64,000 nucleotides of DNA from Frankineae bacterium MT45 (GCA_900100325.1 LT629697.1:4151423-4215422); one strand, 5' to 3'. Counted from the stretch's first letter, positions 52,149 through 62,017 are shown. Notes: a model not told the origin generated them from the sequence alone. Translations and numbers: made by a program.

Positions 52149-54449
52149 ATGACTGAACAGACCACCGAATCCCAGCAGTTTGAGATCTCCCGACGCGCGG
52201 CCCTCGCAGGCCTTGGCGGACTCGCTGTGATGGGCTCGGCCCTCTCGACCGGACTCCTTGGCGCTGCCCCCGCGGGCGCCGAGTCCATCACCGAAGCGTC
52301 GCGCAGCGGTCCGGCGCCACTGCCGCCGCATCACCGCCCCGGCGGCGACGAAGCGAAGATCAGCGCCCTACTGCGCCGGATGACCCTGGCCGAGAAAATC
52401 GGCCAGCTGCAGCTCGTCAATACCGCCGATCTCGCCCGTCAGGCGTTGAGCAGCAACCCCTGCGGCGGCGTCTTCTCGGTCGTCGGTGCGGCCACCCTGA
52501 ACTCCCTGCAGCATCAGGCGGTGGAGCAGACGCGGCTGGGCATTCCGCTCATCTTCGGACTGGACGTAATCCACGGCTACACCACGAACTTCCCGATCCC
52601 ACTGGGACAGGCGTCGAGCTTCGACCCCGACGTCGCCACAACGGATGCCACCGTCTCGGCCGCCGACGCGCGCCGCAGCGGGATCACCTGGACGTACGCG
52701 CCGATGATGGACGTCACCCACGAGCCCCGGTGGGGACGCATCGCCGAAGGCGACGGGGAGGATCCATTCCTGGCGACGCAGATGGCCGTGGCGAAGGTCG
52801 AGGCCTACCAGGGCAGCGACTACTCGGCGGCCGACAAGCTGGCCGCCTGCGCCAAGCACTACGTGGCCTACGGCGGCACCGAGGGCGGCCGTGACTACAA
52901 CACGGTTGACGTCTCGATCTCCGAACTGCACAACCACTACCTGCCGCCGTTCAAGGCCTCCGTGCAGGCTGGGGTGGCTACCGTGATGGCCTCGTTCAGT
53001 GCGATCTCCGGGGTGCCGGCGCACGCCAACGCGTACACGATCCGCCAGGTGCTCAAGGGCAGCTACCGTTTCGATGGCTTCGTGGTGAGTGACTACACCG
53101 GAATTCATGAACTCATCGAGCACGGGGTGGCCGGCGACGGAGCCGACGCCGCGGCCGCCGGCATCAACGCCGGCGTCGACATGGAGATGGTCTCCACCGA
53201 CTACGGCGACAACGCGGTGCAGTTGCTCGCCCAGCACCGCATCACGCAGCAGGAGATCGACGATGCGGTCCGGCGAATTCTGCGGATCAAGTTCGCCCTC
53301 GGCCTCTTCGATCACCCCTACGTCGACGAAGCGGGCGAGGTCACCTCGGTCACCCCGGCCAACCGCGCCGAGGCTCGTCGCACCGCCGGCAAGAGCATTG
53401 TGCTGATGAAGAACGACAACGCGCTGCTCCCGCTGAGGAAGAGCACGAAGATCGCCCTCATCGGACCGCTGGCCAAGGCCACCTTCGACCTCAACGGCAC
53501 CTGGTCGGGGCTGGGGACGGGAGCGAGCACCACCCCTCCGGTGACGGTCTTCGACGGCATCAGTGCCAATGCCTCGAGCGTCAGCTACTCGCCGGGGTGC
53601 GACATCGAGTCCACCGATACGTCTCAGTTCGCGGCCGCGGTGGCGGCGGCGAACGCGGCCGACGTGGCCGTGCTGGCCCTGGGCGAGAGCGCGGCGATGA
53701 GCGGGGAAGCCTCTGCACGAAGCGACATCGACCTCCCCGGCGTCCAGGAGCAACTGCTGGCCGCCATCGTGGCGACGAAGAAGCCGGTGGTGGTCGTCCT
53801 CTTCAATGGACGTCCGCTGACCCTGCAGTCCACGCATGACACCGCGACGGCGATCGTCGAGGCCTGGGCCCCGGGCGTCGAGGGCGGCAATGCGGTGGCC
53901 GATGTGCTTTACGGAAAGGTGAATCCGGGCGCGAAGCTCCCAGTCTCCTTCCCCCGAGCCGTCGGTCAGGTGCCGATCTACTACAACCACCTCAACACCG
54001 GTCGCCCGTCGGACCCGAACAACAAGTACACGTCGAAGTACCTCGACCTGCCCAGCGGGCCGCTGTACCCGTTCGGATTCGGCCTCAGCTACACGACCTT
54101 CGCGATCAGCAATCTGCGGTTGAGTTCCGGTCGGATGAGTCGCCGCGGTGGCAGGATCACCGTCTCGGCGGACGTCCGCAACACCGGTTCCGTGATCGGC
54201 GACGAAGTCGTGCAGTTGTACATCCACGACCCGGTAGCGAGCTACGCGCAGCCGGTGCGCAGGCTGCGGGGATTCAGCCGGGTCACCCTCGGTCCGGGCG
54301 AGAGCAAGACGGTCAGCTTCACTCTCGGCACCGACGACGTCGGCTTCTATGACAACGAGGCGCACTTCCTCGTCGAGCCGGGTCTGATCGAGGTGTACGT
54401 CGGCAACAGCTCCGAGGCCACCCTCACCGGCACCTTCACCGTCACCTGA
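52149..54449 (+). CDS. Tat-exported glycoside hydrolase family 3 beta-glycosidase
   Basis: The ATG at 52149 puts a Tat signal at the start (SRRAALAGLGGLAVMG), ending near APAGAES. 766 residues. The GH3 N-terminal barrel has LGIPLIFGLDVIHGYTTNFP, WGRIAEGDGEDP and the nucleophile Asp in FVVSDYTGI. The alpha/beta domain contains LPGVQEQLLAAIVATKKPVVVV, and a fibronectin-like C-terminal domain (about 650-766) ends the protein. This is the BglX-like layout of periplasmic or secreted beta-glucosidases. Exact sugar specificity is unknown. Confidence 0.93.
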   Translation: MTEQTTESQQFEISRRAALAGLGGLAVMGSALSTGLLGAAPAGAESITEASRSGPAPLPPHHRPGGDEAKISALLRRMTLAEKIGQLQLVNTADLARQALSSNPCGGVFSVVGAATLNSLQHQAVEQTRLGIPLIFGLDVIHGYTTNFPIPLGQASSFDPDVATTDATVSAADARRSGITWTYAPMMDVTHEPRWGRIAEGDGEDPFLATQMAVAKVEAYQGSDYSAADKLAACAKHYVAYGGTEGGRDYNTVDVSISELHNHYLPPFKASVQAGVATVMASFSAISGVPAHANAYTIRQVLKGSYRFDGFVVSDYTGIHELIEHGVAGDGADAAAAGINAGVDMEMVSTDYGDNAVQLLAQHRITQQEIDDAVRRILRIKFALGLFDHPYVDEAGEVTSVTPANRAEARRTAGKSIVLMKNDNALLPLRKSTKIALIGPLAKATFDLNGTWSGLGTGASTTPPVTVFDGISANASSVSYSPGCDIESTDTSQFAAAVAAANAADVAVLALGESAAMSGEASARSDIDLPGVQEQLLAAIVATKKPVVVVLFNGRPLTLQSTHDTATAIVEAWAPGVEGGNAVADVLYGKVNPGAKLPVSFPRAVGQVPIYYNHLNTGRPSDPNNKYTSKYLDLPSGPLYPFGFGLSYTTFAISNLRLSSGRMSRRGGRITVSADVRNTGSVIGDEVVQLYIHDPVASYAQPVRRLRGFSRVTLGPGESKTVSFTLGTDDVGFYDNEAHFLVEPGLIEVYVGNSSEATLTGTFTVT

Positions 54450-54562
54450 GGAGGATCGGAGAAAATTTCTTCAGCTACGGTGTCGATCTACGGCAGCGCC
54501 GTTCGACCTGAGGTTTGAGAAGGTCGAGAGCCGGCCTTACCGCTAAGGAGATTGAAGCCGAG

Positions 54563-54982
54563 ATGCCGAAGTACATGCTGATCATGCGGGGCACGGATGA
54601 AACCGTGGCGAAGATGATGGAGACCCCGTTCGAGCAGATGCTCGACACCGTGGGTCAATTCAACGAGGAGCTGATCCAGGCGGGTGTGCTGCTGGCCGCC
54701 GAGGGGCTGGACGATCCGGCGCAGGGCGTCGTGGTCGACTACAGCGCCGAGACGCCGGTGGTGACCGATGGCCCTTACGGGGAGACGAAGGAACTCTTCG
54801 GCGGCTTCTACCTGATCGACGTTGCGTCGAAGGAGGAGGCCGTTGAGTGGGCGAAGCGGATGCCAGCCTTCGCCGGGTCGAAGTGCGAGATCCGGCGGGT
54901 GCCGACGATCGAGGAGTTTCCGCCGGACAACGAGTGGGTCGTGAAGGAACGGGCCTGGCGGGAGCGGACGGGTCAGCTCTAA
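54563..54982 (+). CDS. YCII/DGPF-domain protein
   Basis: 139 residues from the ATG at 54563, with AAGGAG at 54545-54550. The sequence MPKYMLIMRGTDE and the signature VTDGPYGETKELFGGFYLID are typical of DGPF (YCII-related) proteins. In actinobacteria these are regularly encoded next to ECF42-type sigma factors, as here (next gene 17 bp on). The biochemical role is not known. Confidence 0.92.
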   Translation: MPKYMLIMRGTDETVAKMMETPFEQMLDTVGQFNEELIQAGVLLAAEGLDDPAQGVVVDYSAETPVVTDGPYGETKELFGGFYLIDVASKEEAVEWAKRMPAFAGSKCEIRRVPTIEEFPPDNEWVVKERAWRERTGQL

Positions 54983-54999
54983 CCGACAGGGTCGTAGAA

Positions 55000-56316
55000 A
55001 TGGTCGCCGGTGGTCCGCCTGACGCTGCCTCGGCAGCGCGGCGGGCCGTCGAGGCCGTGTGGCGGATCGAGTCCGCCCGCATCGTCGCCGCGCTGGCCCG
55101 CTACACCGGCGACTTCGAGTTGGCCGAGGACGTCGCCCAGGAGGCGCTGGCCGAAGCACTCGTGAGCTGGGCCCGCGACGGCGCTCCGGAGAACCAGGTG
55201 GGTTGGCTGCTCGCGACCGGTCGGCGCCGAGCCGTCGACTCCTTCCGGCGCCGCACTGCGCGGGACGAGCGGTATTCGTTGCTGGCCCAGCCCCTGCTGC
55301 CGGGCGAGGCGAGCTCGGGCGGGACGCGACCGCCGGAGCGCCCCGACGATCTGCTCTGGGATCCGGACCGGATCGACGACGACGTCCTCGCGCTGATGTT
55401 CGTCGCCTGCCATCCGGTGCTCGCGCCGGAGGCCCGGGTGGCGTTGACCCTGCGCGCCGTTGGCGGCCTGTCGAGCGAGGAGATCGCGCGGGCGTTCCTC
55501 GTCCCGGTGGCGACCGTCCAGGCGCGGATCACCCGGGCCAAAAAGACGATCGCGGCTGCCGGCGTGCCCTTCGAACTGCCGCCGGCAGCGGAGCGACGGG
55601 AGCGGCTCGGCGGCGTCCTGAGCGTGCTCTACGTGATCTTCACCGAGGGTTCGACGGCGACCTCCGGCGAGGAACTGCTGCGCACCGACCTCAGCCACGA
55701 AGCGGTGCGGTTGACCCGCATGCTCACCGCATTGGTGCCGGACGAGCCAGAGGTTCACGGGCTAGTCGCGCTCCTCGAACTCACCTCCGCCCGCTTCCCG
55801 GCGCGTACCGGGCCGCAGGGTGAGGCGATCCTGCTGGAGGATCAGGATCGCCGGCTCTGGGACCAGTCGGCGATTCGACGCGGGCTCGCTGCCCTCAGCC
55901 ACGCCCAAGCCGCGGGGCGGGGACTCGGTCCCTATGGGCTACAGGCGGCGATCGCCGCGTGCCATGCTGTCGCGCCGTCGGTCGAGGCCACCGATTGGGA
56001 CCGTGTGGTGCTGCTCTACGAAGCGCTCGGACGGGTCGCCCCCTCCCCGATCGTCGAGCTGAATCGGGCGGTCGCCGTCGCCATGAGCCAGGGTCCACAC
56101 CCCGCGCTGGAACTCGTCGACGAACTGGCCGTGACCGGCCGCCTGTCAGGCTCACACCTGCTGCCGAGCGTGCGGGGTGAACTGCTGGCCCGTCTGGGGC
56201 GGAGCAATGAGGCGCGAGCCGAACTGGAGTTCGCGGCTGGGCTCTGCCGCAACCTGCAGGAGCGGGCGGTGCTGCTGCGCAAGGCAGCAGCGCTCCGGTC
56301 AACCACGGAGCCCTGA
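55000..56316 (+). CDS. ECF sigma factor, ECF42-type with C-terminal extension
   Basis: The ATG at 55000 lies 17 bp after the DGPF gene; the open frame to its left overlaps that gene and is not used. 438 residues. Region 2 is DFELAEDVAQEALAEALVSW and GWLLATGRRRAVDSFRR; region 4 is RVALTLRAVGGLSSEEIARAF and ATVQARITRAKKTI. The remaining 230 or so residues form a TPR-like helical extension (LELNRAVAVAMSQGP appears as VELNRAVAVAM), as in the ECF42 group. No anti-sigma factor is expected; the extension is thought to control activity. Confidence 0.93.
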   Translation: MVAGGPPDAASAARRAVEAVWRIESARIVAALARYTGDFELAEDVAQEALAEALVSWARDGAPENQVGWLLATGRRRAVDSFRRRTARDERYSLLAQPLLPGEASSGGTRPPERPDDLLWDPDRIDDDVLALMFVACHPVLAPEARVALTLRAVGGLSSEEIARAFLVPVATVQARITRAKKTIAAAGVPFELPPAAERRERLGGVLSVLYVIFTEGSTATSGEELLRTDLSHEAVRLTRMLTALVPDEPEVHGLVALLELTSARFPARTGPQGEAILLEDQDRRLWDQSAIRRGLAALSHAQAAGRGLGPYGLQAAIAACHAVAPSVEATDWDRVVLLYEALGRVAPSPIVELNRAVAVAMSQGPHPALELVDELAVTGRLSGSHLLPSVRGELLARLGRSNEARAELEFAAGLCRNLQERAVLLRKAAALRSTTEP

Positions 56317-56345
56317 TCCGCCTTACAAAGACAGGCGCCGCGGGT

Positions 56346-56702
56346 TCAGGCGTCGAGGCCGAGTTCGGCGAGCCGGACATCGATCAGCTTGCTCACCAAC
56401 TCGGCCGGAAGAGGCTCGTCGACAGCGAAGTGGAGCGACCCCGAGGTCTGCGTGTAGCCGGCCAGTTCGTCTTTCAGCGCAGCCAGAACGGAGCCGCTGT
56501 GGGGAAGGTAGCTGACGTGGTTCTTGAAGGCGGCGAACCCGACCACGACCTTGCTCCCGACCTTGAACGCGGGCATTCCGTAGGAGATGCACTGCTCGGA
56601 GTCGGGGAGTACCGCGAGGATGTCGCGACGGAGTTGCTCGAGGGTCGCCCGCTTGGGTTCGGGCACGTCAGCCAGGTAGCTATCTATCTCAGCGGCGGTC
56701 AT
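56346..56702 (-). CDS. DUF1801 domain protein
   Basis: 118 residues. The core ISYGMPAFKVGSKVVVGFAAFKNHVSYLP is typical; quoted motif parts are ISYGMPAFK and VGFAAFKNHVS. It is a minimal single-domain member, without the N-terminal extension of the relative at 3037-3468. Function is uncharacterised. It stands alone between convergent and divergent neighbours. Confidence 0.88.
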   Translation of the reverse strand: MTAAEIDSYLADVPEPKRATLEQLRRDILAVLPDSEQCISYGMPAFKVGSKVVVGFAAFKNHVSYLPHSGSVLAALKDELAGYTQTSGSLHFAVDEPLPAELVSKLIDVRLAELGLDA

Positions 56703-56847
56703 CCGTTCAGTCTATGAACCTGGGCGGGTTCACATCTATCCGCGCGTACGGTGGAAAGTACCGCGGGCACTTCGAACGCTGACACAACCTCGGCCTCGCC
56801 CATGGCGATAGACGACCGGCCGAATCGGCCTGGATGGGCGCCGACAG

Positions 56848-57912
56848 ATGAATATCGAGATCACCGACACCGCGCGGGTCGGTTCAATTGCGGCGGTTTC
56901 TCGGGGCAGCGACTTCGCTCCGCTCCGCCGCCGGGTACACGAAGCGCACCTGCTCGAGCGCCGCCGTGGAAACTACGCGCTACGCATCGCGCTCACCGGC
57001 GCCGGGTACGTGCTGGCCTGGCTGGCCCTCTTCGCGGTCGGCGACTCGTGGTTCACGATGCTGGTGGCAGCAGCGATGGGTATCGCCTTTACCCAAGTGG
57101 CGTTCCTGGGTCATGACGGCGGTCACCAGCAGTTCGCCCGAACCAAGCGGAGCAACGACATCCTCGGGTTGGTCACCGGTGATCTGCTGGTCGGGCTCTG
57201 TTACGGCTGGTGGGTCGACGAGCACAACCAACACCATTCACACCCGAATTTCGAAGGGTACGACCCGGATATCGGCGACAGCGTGCTGACCTTCACCGCA
57301 GCTCAGGCCGCCGGCCGCACCGGGGTGGTGCCGCGATTCATCACCCGCCACCAGGCCTGGCTCTTCTTCCCGATGCTCACCCTCGAAGGTCTCAACCTCC
57401 ATCTGCAGAGCGGCATCTGGCTCTGGAAGACCAGCATCCGCCGCTACCGCCGGATCGAGCTGCTGCTCCTCACCCTGCACATCGTCGCCTACTTCTCGGC
57501 GGTGCTGCTGGTGCTCTCGCCGGTGAAGGCGCTCGTCTTCGTCTGTATTCAGCAGGCGGTCTGGGGCGTGTACATGGGCTGCTCGTTCGCTCCCAATCAC
57601 AAGGGGATGCCGATCATTGCGCCGGGAACCAAAATCGATTTCCTGCGCCGCCAGGTGCTCACCACCCGCAACGTCCGCGGCGGACGCTTCACCGACATCG
57701 TGCTCGGCGGCCTGAACTATCAGGTCGAGCACCATCTCTTCCCGAATATGCCCCGCCCGAATCTGCGACTCGCGCAGCCGATCGTGCGGGCCTACTGTGC
57801 GGAGCTTGGGATCAGCTACACCGAGACGAGCCTCCTCGGCTCATACGTCGTCGCCCTGCGCTACCTGCACAGCCTCGGCGCCCCACTGCGGGCCGCCTCG
57901 AATGCGCGCTAG
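56848..57912 (+). CDS. membrane fatty-acid desaturase (acyl-lipid type)
   Basis: 354 residues with the three histidine boxes: HDGGHQQ (about 90-96), HNQHHSHPN (about 127-135) and QVEHH (about 291-295), which hold the di-iron site. Paired hydrophobic segments separate them. The third box with Gln instead of His is typical of delta-6/front-end and related desaturases; no cytochrome-b5 domain is fused. It introduces a double bond into membrane acyl chains using ferredoxin-type electrons. Confidence 0.93.
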   Translation: MNIEITDTARVGSIAAVSRGSDFAPLRRRVHEAHLLERRRGNYALRIALTGAGYVLAWLALFAVGDSWFTMLVAAAMGIAFTQVAFLGHDGGHQQFARTKRSNDILGLVTGDLLVGLCYGWWVDEHNQHHSHPNFEGYDPDIGDSVLTFTAAQAAGRTGVVPRFITRHQAWLFFPMLTLEGLNLHLQSGIWLWKTSIRRYRRIELLLLTLHIVAYFSAVLLVLSPVKALVFVCIQQAVWGVYMGCSFAPNHKGMPIIAPGTKIDFLRRQVLTTRNVRGGRFTDIVLGGLNYQVEHHLFPNMPRPNLRLAQPIVRAYCAELGISYTETSLLGSYVVALRYLHSLGAPLRAASNAR

Positions 57913-57924
57913 GTTGGCTTCGAA

Positions 57925-58167
57925 TTACTTCGAGGGCTGCGGGAGACTGCAGTTGAGCTTCGGGTTGAGGCCCAAGTAGTTCAGCGGTCCGGCGATCACG
58001 GTAACCGCGATTGTGCTGGCTTTTGCGCACGTTTCGCTGGAGTTGCTGAAGTAGTGACGCTGCCCGGCGGCCAAGAGGCCGATAGCCAGCCACACCACGA
58101 CAATGGGGACGAGAATGCCGTATCCCCGACGAGTCATTCCGTATCTACGTTGCCTAGTAGTCGTCAC
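57925..58167 (-). CDS. small membrane protein of unknown function
   Basis: 80 residues. One TM helix (GILVPIVVVWLAIGLLAAG, about 17-36) is followed by a short exported tail with two Cys (ETCAKASTIAVTVIAGPLNY and LNPKLNC). Similar proteins are widespread in actinobacteria without known function. It converges closely (12 bp) with the desaturase gene. Confidence 0.75.
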   Translation of the reverse strand: MTTTRQRRYGMTRRGYGILVPIVVVWLAIGLLAAGQRHYFSNSSETCAKASTIAVTVIAGPLNYLGLNPKLNCSLPQPSK

Positions 58168-58220
58168 GGGACATCATTTACCCCGAACATGACCCGGCGA
58201 AACCAAGTGAGCGCACCGGA

Positions 58221-59420
58221 TCAGGCGCTGACCAACTCCGCTTCACGCTGCTCGGCCCGCACCGGGATGAGTGGGATCGCCAGCGCCGGGAGGAGCGCCG
58301 CCAGTAGGAACGCGCCGCCGTAGTTGCTGTTCGCCCCGATCACCACGGCCAGCACCGGCGCGGTGACCAGCGACGCAATGTTCTGCCCGGTGTTCTGCAC
58401 ACCCAACGCCCGTCCGGTCCAGGCCGGCCCGGCCATCTCGGCCACCGACGTGTAGGCCAGCCCGTTGTCAGCGACCGTGACGACGGCGGCCAGACCGAAG
58501 ACGATGACGATCCAGGCGGAGGAGGTGATCGAGCCGAGCATCAGCCCGAGCATCAGGATCATGCTGGCCACCGCCAACTGCCGCATCGGCCGCAGCCGGC
58601 TCGCCACCCGGTCCGACCAGACGCCCGACCCGATCCGCCCAATGGCTCCGACGAGCTGGAAAACAAAGATCAATCTCCCGGCGTCGACCGGCGTCCAGTG
58701 CCGCTCACCCACCAGGTAGACCAGCGTGAAGGCCGAGACCGCGAACTGGGGCACCACCAGGCAGGCGCTGGAGGCGTGAATCCGCCAGATCGTCGCCTCC
58801 CGGTACGGCGACCCGACCCGTTCGCCCGGCTTGGGGGCCGAACGCGGGGGATCGACGACGCAGCAGGCGATCACCACGGCGATCACCCCACAGAAGACGG
58901 CGGGAAAGGCCAGCGCGACACCGACGCTGTAACGATGAGCCAGCAGCGGCAGGGTCAGTGCGGCGATCGCGACACCGAGCGGCTGGGCCGTCTGCCGGGC
59001 CCCCATCGCCAGTCCGCGCTCGTTGACGGCGAACCAGCCCATCACCACCCGGCCGCTGGCCGCGTTCACCGATGCCCCGGCCGCACCGGCCAGTCCAAGC
59101 ACCAGGCAGAGCGGCACGACACTGCTCAACTGGGTACTGATGGCCAGCAGGATGGCCGCCATTCCGGTACCCGAGGCCATCACGATGCGCTCACCGAAGC
59201 GGTCGGCCGCCGCGCCCCAGAGGATCAGCGTCAGCAGCAACCCGGCGGTGGGTGCGGAGATGACGACGCTCGCCTGCAGCAGGGTGAGGTGCTCGGCCGA
59301 ACGCAGCGCCGGAACCAGCGTGGGGAGACCGTAGATGAAGGTGCAGGTAGCGGCCTGCGCGAGCACCCCGATCACCAGGATCACCCAGCGATAGCCGGGG
59401 TGCACCGAGGGATTGACCAT
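58221..59420 (-). CDS. MFS transporter
   Basis: 399 residues with twelve predicted hydrophobic helices. The loop between helices 2 and 3 reads GAAADRFGERIVMASG, the MFS signature, and the half-way loop is long and basic (VVDPPRSAPKPGERVG). The overall pattern is that of OFA/monocarboxylate-type or NarK-like carriers. No substrate can be assigned. It is monocistronic. Confidence 0.88.
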   Translation of the reverse strand: MVNPSVHPGYRWVILVIGVLAQAATCTFIYGLPTLVPALRSAEHLTLLQASVVISAPTAGLLLTLILWGAAADRFGERIVMASGTGMAAILLAISTQLSSVVPLCLVLGLAGAAGASVNAASGRVVMGWFAVNERGLAMGARQTAQPLGVAIAALTLPLLAHRYSVGVALAFPAVFCGVIAVVIACCVVDPPRSAPKPGERVGSPYREATIWRIHASSACLVVPQFAVSAFTLVYLVGERHWTPVDAGRLIFVFQLVGAIGRIGSGVWSDRVASRLRPMRQLAVASMILMLGLMLGSITSSAWIVIVFGLAAVVTVADNGLAYTSVAEMAGPAWTGRALGVQNTGQNIASLVTAPVLAVVIGANSNYGGAFLLAALLPALAIPLIPVRAEQREAELVSA

Positions 59421-59570
59421 GCCAGGAGCCTAACCGGAATCCCGCAAAATAGGATTGTGATCTCAATTGCTGAGACAGCGGCTCTCGCCACCCAAGTCTC
59501 AAGCAACCCCTACCCCGGCCGCTCGGAATAGCTCGTAGGCTGGACGGAGAACGCGAGGGGGAGGCCGCAC

Positions 59571-60176
59571 ATGCAGTCAGATGAAGAACTGGAGCGAGGA
59601 CCAGCGCGACCGGTGCTGGTGCTCGTCGAGTTCCAGCGACAGTGGACCGACGCCGGGCTGTATCGCCGCCTCCTCGAGCCGGAGCTCACCCGGCGGGACG
59701 TCATCGCCCGCACCATCGCACTCACCAAGCACGCCCGTGACTGCGGCGTTCCAGTCATCCACGCGCCGCTGGTGATCGACCCGCGTGCGCTGCGAGGCCG
59801 CTTCGCCAAACTGACCCGCGGCCTCGTCTTCACCCGCGGCAAGGCCACCTCGGAGTTCACGCCCGACATCTATCGGGTCGGCGACCTGATCGCCCGTGGT
59901 CGTACCGCCTTCGATGCCTTCACCGATAGCGACCTGCAGGAACAACTCACTGCCCTCAACGCCAGTGACGTCCTCATCGCCGGGTTCACCACCGACCAGT
60001 GCGTCAGCAAGACACTGCGTACCGCGCACCGGATGGGGTTCCACGCCAGCATCATCGGCGACTGCACGGCCACCTACTCCCGGCGCCTACAGCGCCGCAC
60101 CGAGGCCAAGTTGGGCGCCCAGAGCCTGCCGCTGGCCTCGGCCCACGCGCTCTTCGCCGCGCACGCCCGCACCTGA
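59571..60176 (+). CDS. isochorismatase-fold cysteine hydrolase
   Basis: 201 residues. The core strand reads PVLVLVEFQRQW, where the usual catalytic Asp (VxDxQ) is Glu. The nucleophile Cys is present in IAGFTTDQCVSKTLRTAHRMGF, with a cis-peptide-like GFTT. The catalytic Lys that normally precedes the SAF motif appears as Arg or Ala (LIARGRTAFDAF). The substitutions make standard amidase or isochorismatase activity uncertain. Confidence 0.85.
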   Translation: MQSDEELERGPARPVLVLVEFQRQWTDAGLYRRLLEPELTRRDVIARTIALTKHARDCGVPVIHAPLVIDPRALRGRFAKLTRGLVFTRGKATSEFTPDIYRVGDLIARGRTAFDAFTDSDLQEQLTALNASDVLIAGFTTDQCVSKTLRTAHRMGFHASIIGDCTATYSRRLQRRTEAKLGAQSLPLASAHALFAAHART

Positions 60177-60243
60177 ACCGAAGCGCAGGCGCCTGAACCA
60201 GGACGCCAGCGCCCGGTGGCCGGACACCGCCGTCAGGTATATG

Positions 60244-60259
60244 CTTGCTAGCAGGCAAG
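60244..60259. promoter_or_regulatory. inverted repeat upstream of marR, candidate MarR operator
   Basis: CTTGC-TAGCAG-GCAAG is a 5-bp inverted repeat with a 6-base centre, 16 bp before the marR start codon and near an AT-rich TATATG. The location and size suit an autoregulatory MarR operator for the marR-MFS operon. Confidence 0.6.
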
Positions 60260-60275
60260 TAAATGGAGTGAGCAG

Positions 60276-60737
60276 ATGTCAGACTTCGACGACGACGAGA
60301 TTGTGCGGCTGCGCGCCGCCCTTGGGCGCATCTCCCGTCTCCTCGACCGGCAGGTCTCCGGCGACGGGATGACCCGCACCAACCTCTCCGTCCTCGGCGC
60401 CATCGGTCGCCGCGGGCCGATCGGGGCCAGCGAACTGGCCGACCACGAGGGGATCAACCCGACGATGCTCTCCCGCATCCTCACCAAGCTCGAGGAGCGT
60501 GGACTCGTGGTCCGATCCGTCGACGAGCAGGACCGGCGCGCCGTGCAGGTGCAGGTCACGCCGGCCGGGGCCGAACTGCACAACCGCATCCGTGACGAGC
60601 GGGCCCGCATGCTGGCCGAGCGACTCGAACAGGTCCCCCACCCGCAGGCGCAGTCGCTGCTGGCCGCCCTCCCCGCGCTGGAGGCCCTGGCCGTCGAGAT
60701 GTCGCGCGATCCGGCGGGCAGCGTGAGGAAGGCATGA
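60276..60737 (+). CDS. MarR-family transcriptional regulator
   Basis: 153 residues with GGAGTGAG as ribosome site. The winged-helix core is visible: LSVLGAIGRRGPIGASELADHEGINPTMLSRILTKLEERGLV, here cited by its parts ASELADHEGI and MLSRILTKLEERGL, and the wing VRSVDEQDRRAVQVQVT. It overlaps the downstream MFS gene by 4 bp (ATGA), so it probably represses an efflux pump in response to a phenolic or drug-like ligand. Confidence 0.93.
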   Translation: MSDFDDDEIVRLRAALGRISRLLDRQVSGDGMTRTNLSVLGAIGRRGPIGASELADHEGINPTMLSRILTKLEERGLVVRSVDEQDRRAVQVQVTPAGAELHNRIRDERARMLAERLEQVPHPQAQSLLAALPALEALAVEMSRDPAGSVRKA

Positions 60738-62017
60738 CCGCAGCACTTCGACGGGCCCAGTTCACCGCGCTCCGCGGCGAGACCTTCTCCTCGCTGCGCA
60801 ACCCCAACTACCGGCTCTACTTCGGCGGGCAGGCCATCTCGCTGGTCGGCACCTGGATGCAGACCGTCGCCCAGTCCTGGCTCGTCCTGCAGCTGACCGG
60901 CTCCGGAACGCAGGTCGGCTTCGCGGTTGCCCTACAGACACTTCCCATTCTCCTGCTCGGCCCCTATGGCGGCGTGGTCGCCGACCGGATGGACAAGCGG
61001 AAGCTGATGATCGGGCTGCAGTCGATGATGGGCGTCCTGGCCCTCATCCTCGGCATCCTCACCCTCACCCACGAGGTCACCCTGTGGCAGATCTACCTGC
61101 TGGCCTTCCTACTGGGGATGAACAACTGCTTCGAGAACCCGGCCCGTCAGTCCTTCGTCCTCGAGATGGTCGGGCCGGACGAACTCCGCAACGCCGTGAG
61201 CCTCAACTCCGTGCTGGTGAACGCCGCCCGCGCGGTCGGCCCGGCGATCGCCGGCATCATCATCGCCACCGGCGGGCTGGGAATCTGCTTCCTGATCAAC
61301 GCCGTCAGCTTCATCGCGGTCGTCAGTTCACTGCTGCGCCTGGACGTCAGCAAGCTGCAGCAGCCGAAGCCGACCCGGCGCAGCAAGGGGCAACTCCGGG
61401 AGGGGCTGCGCTACGTGCGGCACACGTCAGCTCTCGCGGTGCCGCTGCTCATGATGGCGATCATCGGCTGCCTGGCCTACGAATTCCAGGTGGTGCTCCC
61501 GGTCGTCGCCCGCGAGACCTTCCACGTCGGGGCCGACGGGTACGGCTTCATGACCGCCGCCATGGGCATCGGCGCGGTGGTCGGCGGCCTCTACGTCGCC
61601 GCGCGGGGCAAGACCGGCATCCGTTCGCTGATCCGCTCCTCGACCGTCTTCGGGGTGGTCATCCTGCTCGCCGCCATCGCGCCGAACATCGCGTTCGAAC
61701 TCCTCGCGCTACTGCTGGTGGGCGCGGCGAGCGTGGCCGTGCTGGCCAAGGGGAACAGCACCCTGCAACTGGCCTCGGCACCGGCCATGCGCGGACGGGT
61801 GATGGCGCTCTGGGCGGTGGCCTTCCTCGGCTCGACGCCCATCGGCGGCCCGATCGCCGGCGCCATCTCGCAGCGCTGGGGCGGGCGGGCCGGCCTGCTG
61901 CTGGCCTCAGCCGCCTGCCTGGTCGCCGCCGCCTTCGGCGCGCTACTGGCCCGCCGGGCGCAGCGCGCGGCGGAGGCCGCGGCCGAGGTCGTCACCCCCG
62001 AACCCGCCATCGCCTAG
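60734..62017 (+). CDS. MFS efflux transporter (DHA3/EntS-like)
   Basis: 427 residues, twelve hydrophobic helices. The N-terminus NPNYRLYFGGQAISLVGTWM and the loop GGVVADRMDKRKLMIGLQ are typical of the enterobactin-exporter-like MFS group, as is NNCFENPARQSFVLEMV. The last residues are Ala/Glu-rich and cytoplasmic. It is coupled to marR; drug or siderophore export is inferred. Confidence 0.92.
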   Translation: MTAALRRAQFTALRGETFSSLRNPNYRLYFGGQAISLVGTWMQTVAQSWLVLQLTGSGTQVGFAVALQTLPILLLGPYGGVVADRMDKRKLMIGLQSMMGVLALILGILTLTHEVTLWQIYLLAFLLGMNNCFENPARQSFVLEMVGPDELRNAVSLNSVLVNAARAVGPAIAGIIIATGGLGICFLINAVSFIAVVSSLLRLDVSKLQQPKPTRRSKGQLREGLRYVRHTSALAVPLLMMAIIGCLAYEFQVVLPVVARETFHVGADGYGFMTAAMGIGAVVGGLYVAARGKTGIRSLIRSSTVFGVVILLAAIAPNIAFELLALLLVGAASVAVLAKGNSTLQLASAPAMRGRVMALWAVAFLGSTPIGGPIAGAISQRWGGRAGLLLASAACLVAAAFGALLARRAQRAAEAAAEVVTPEPAIA

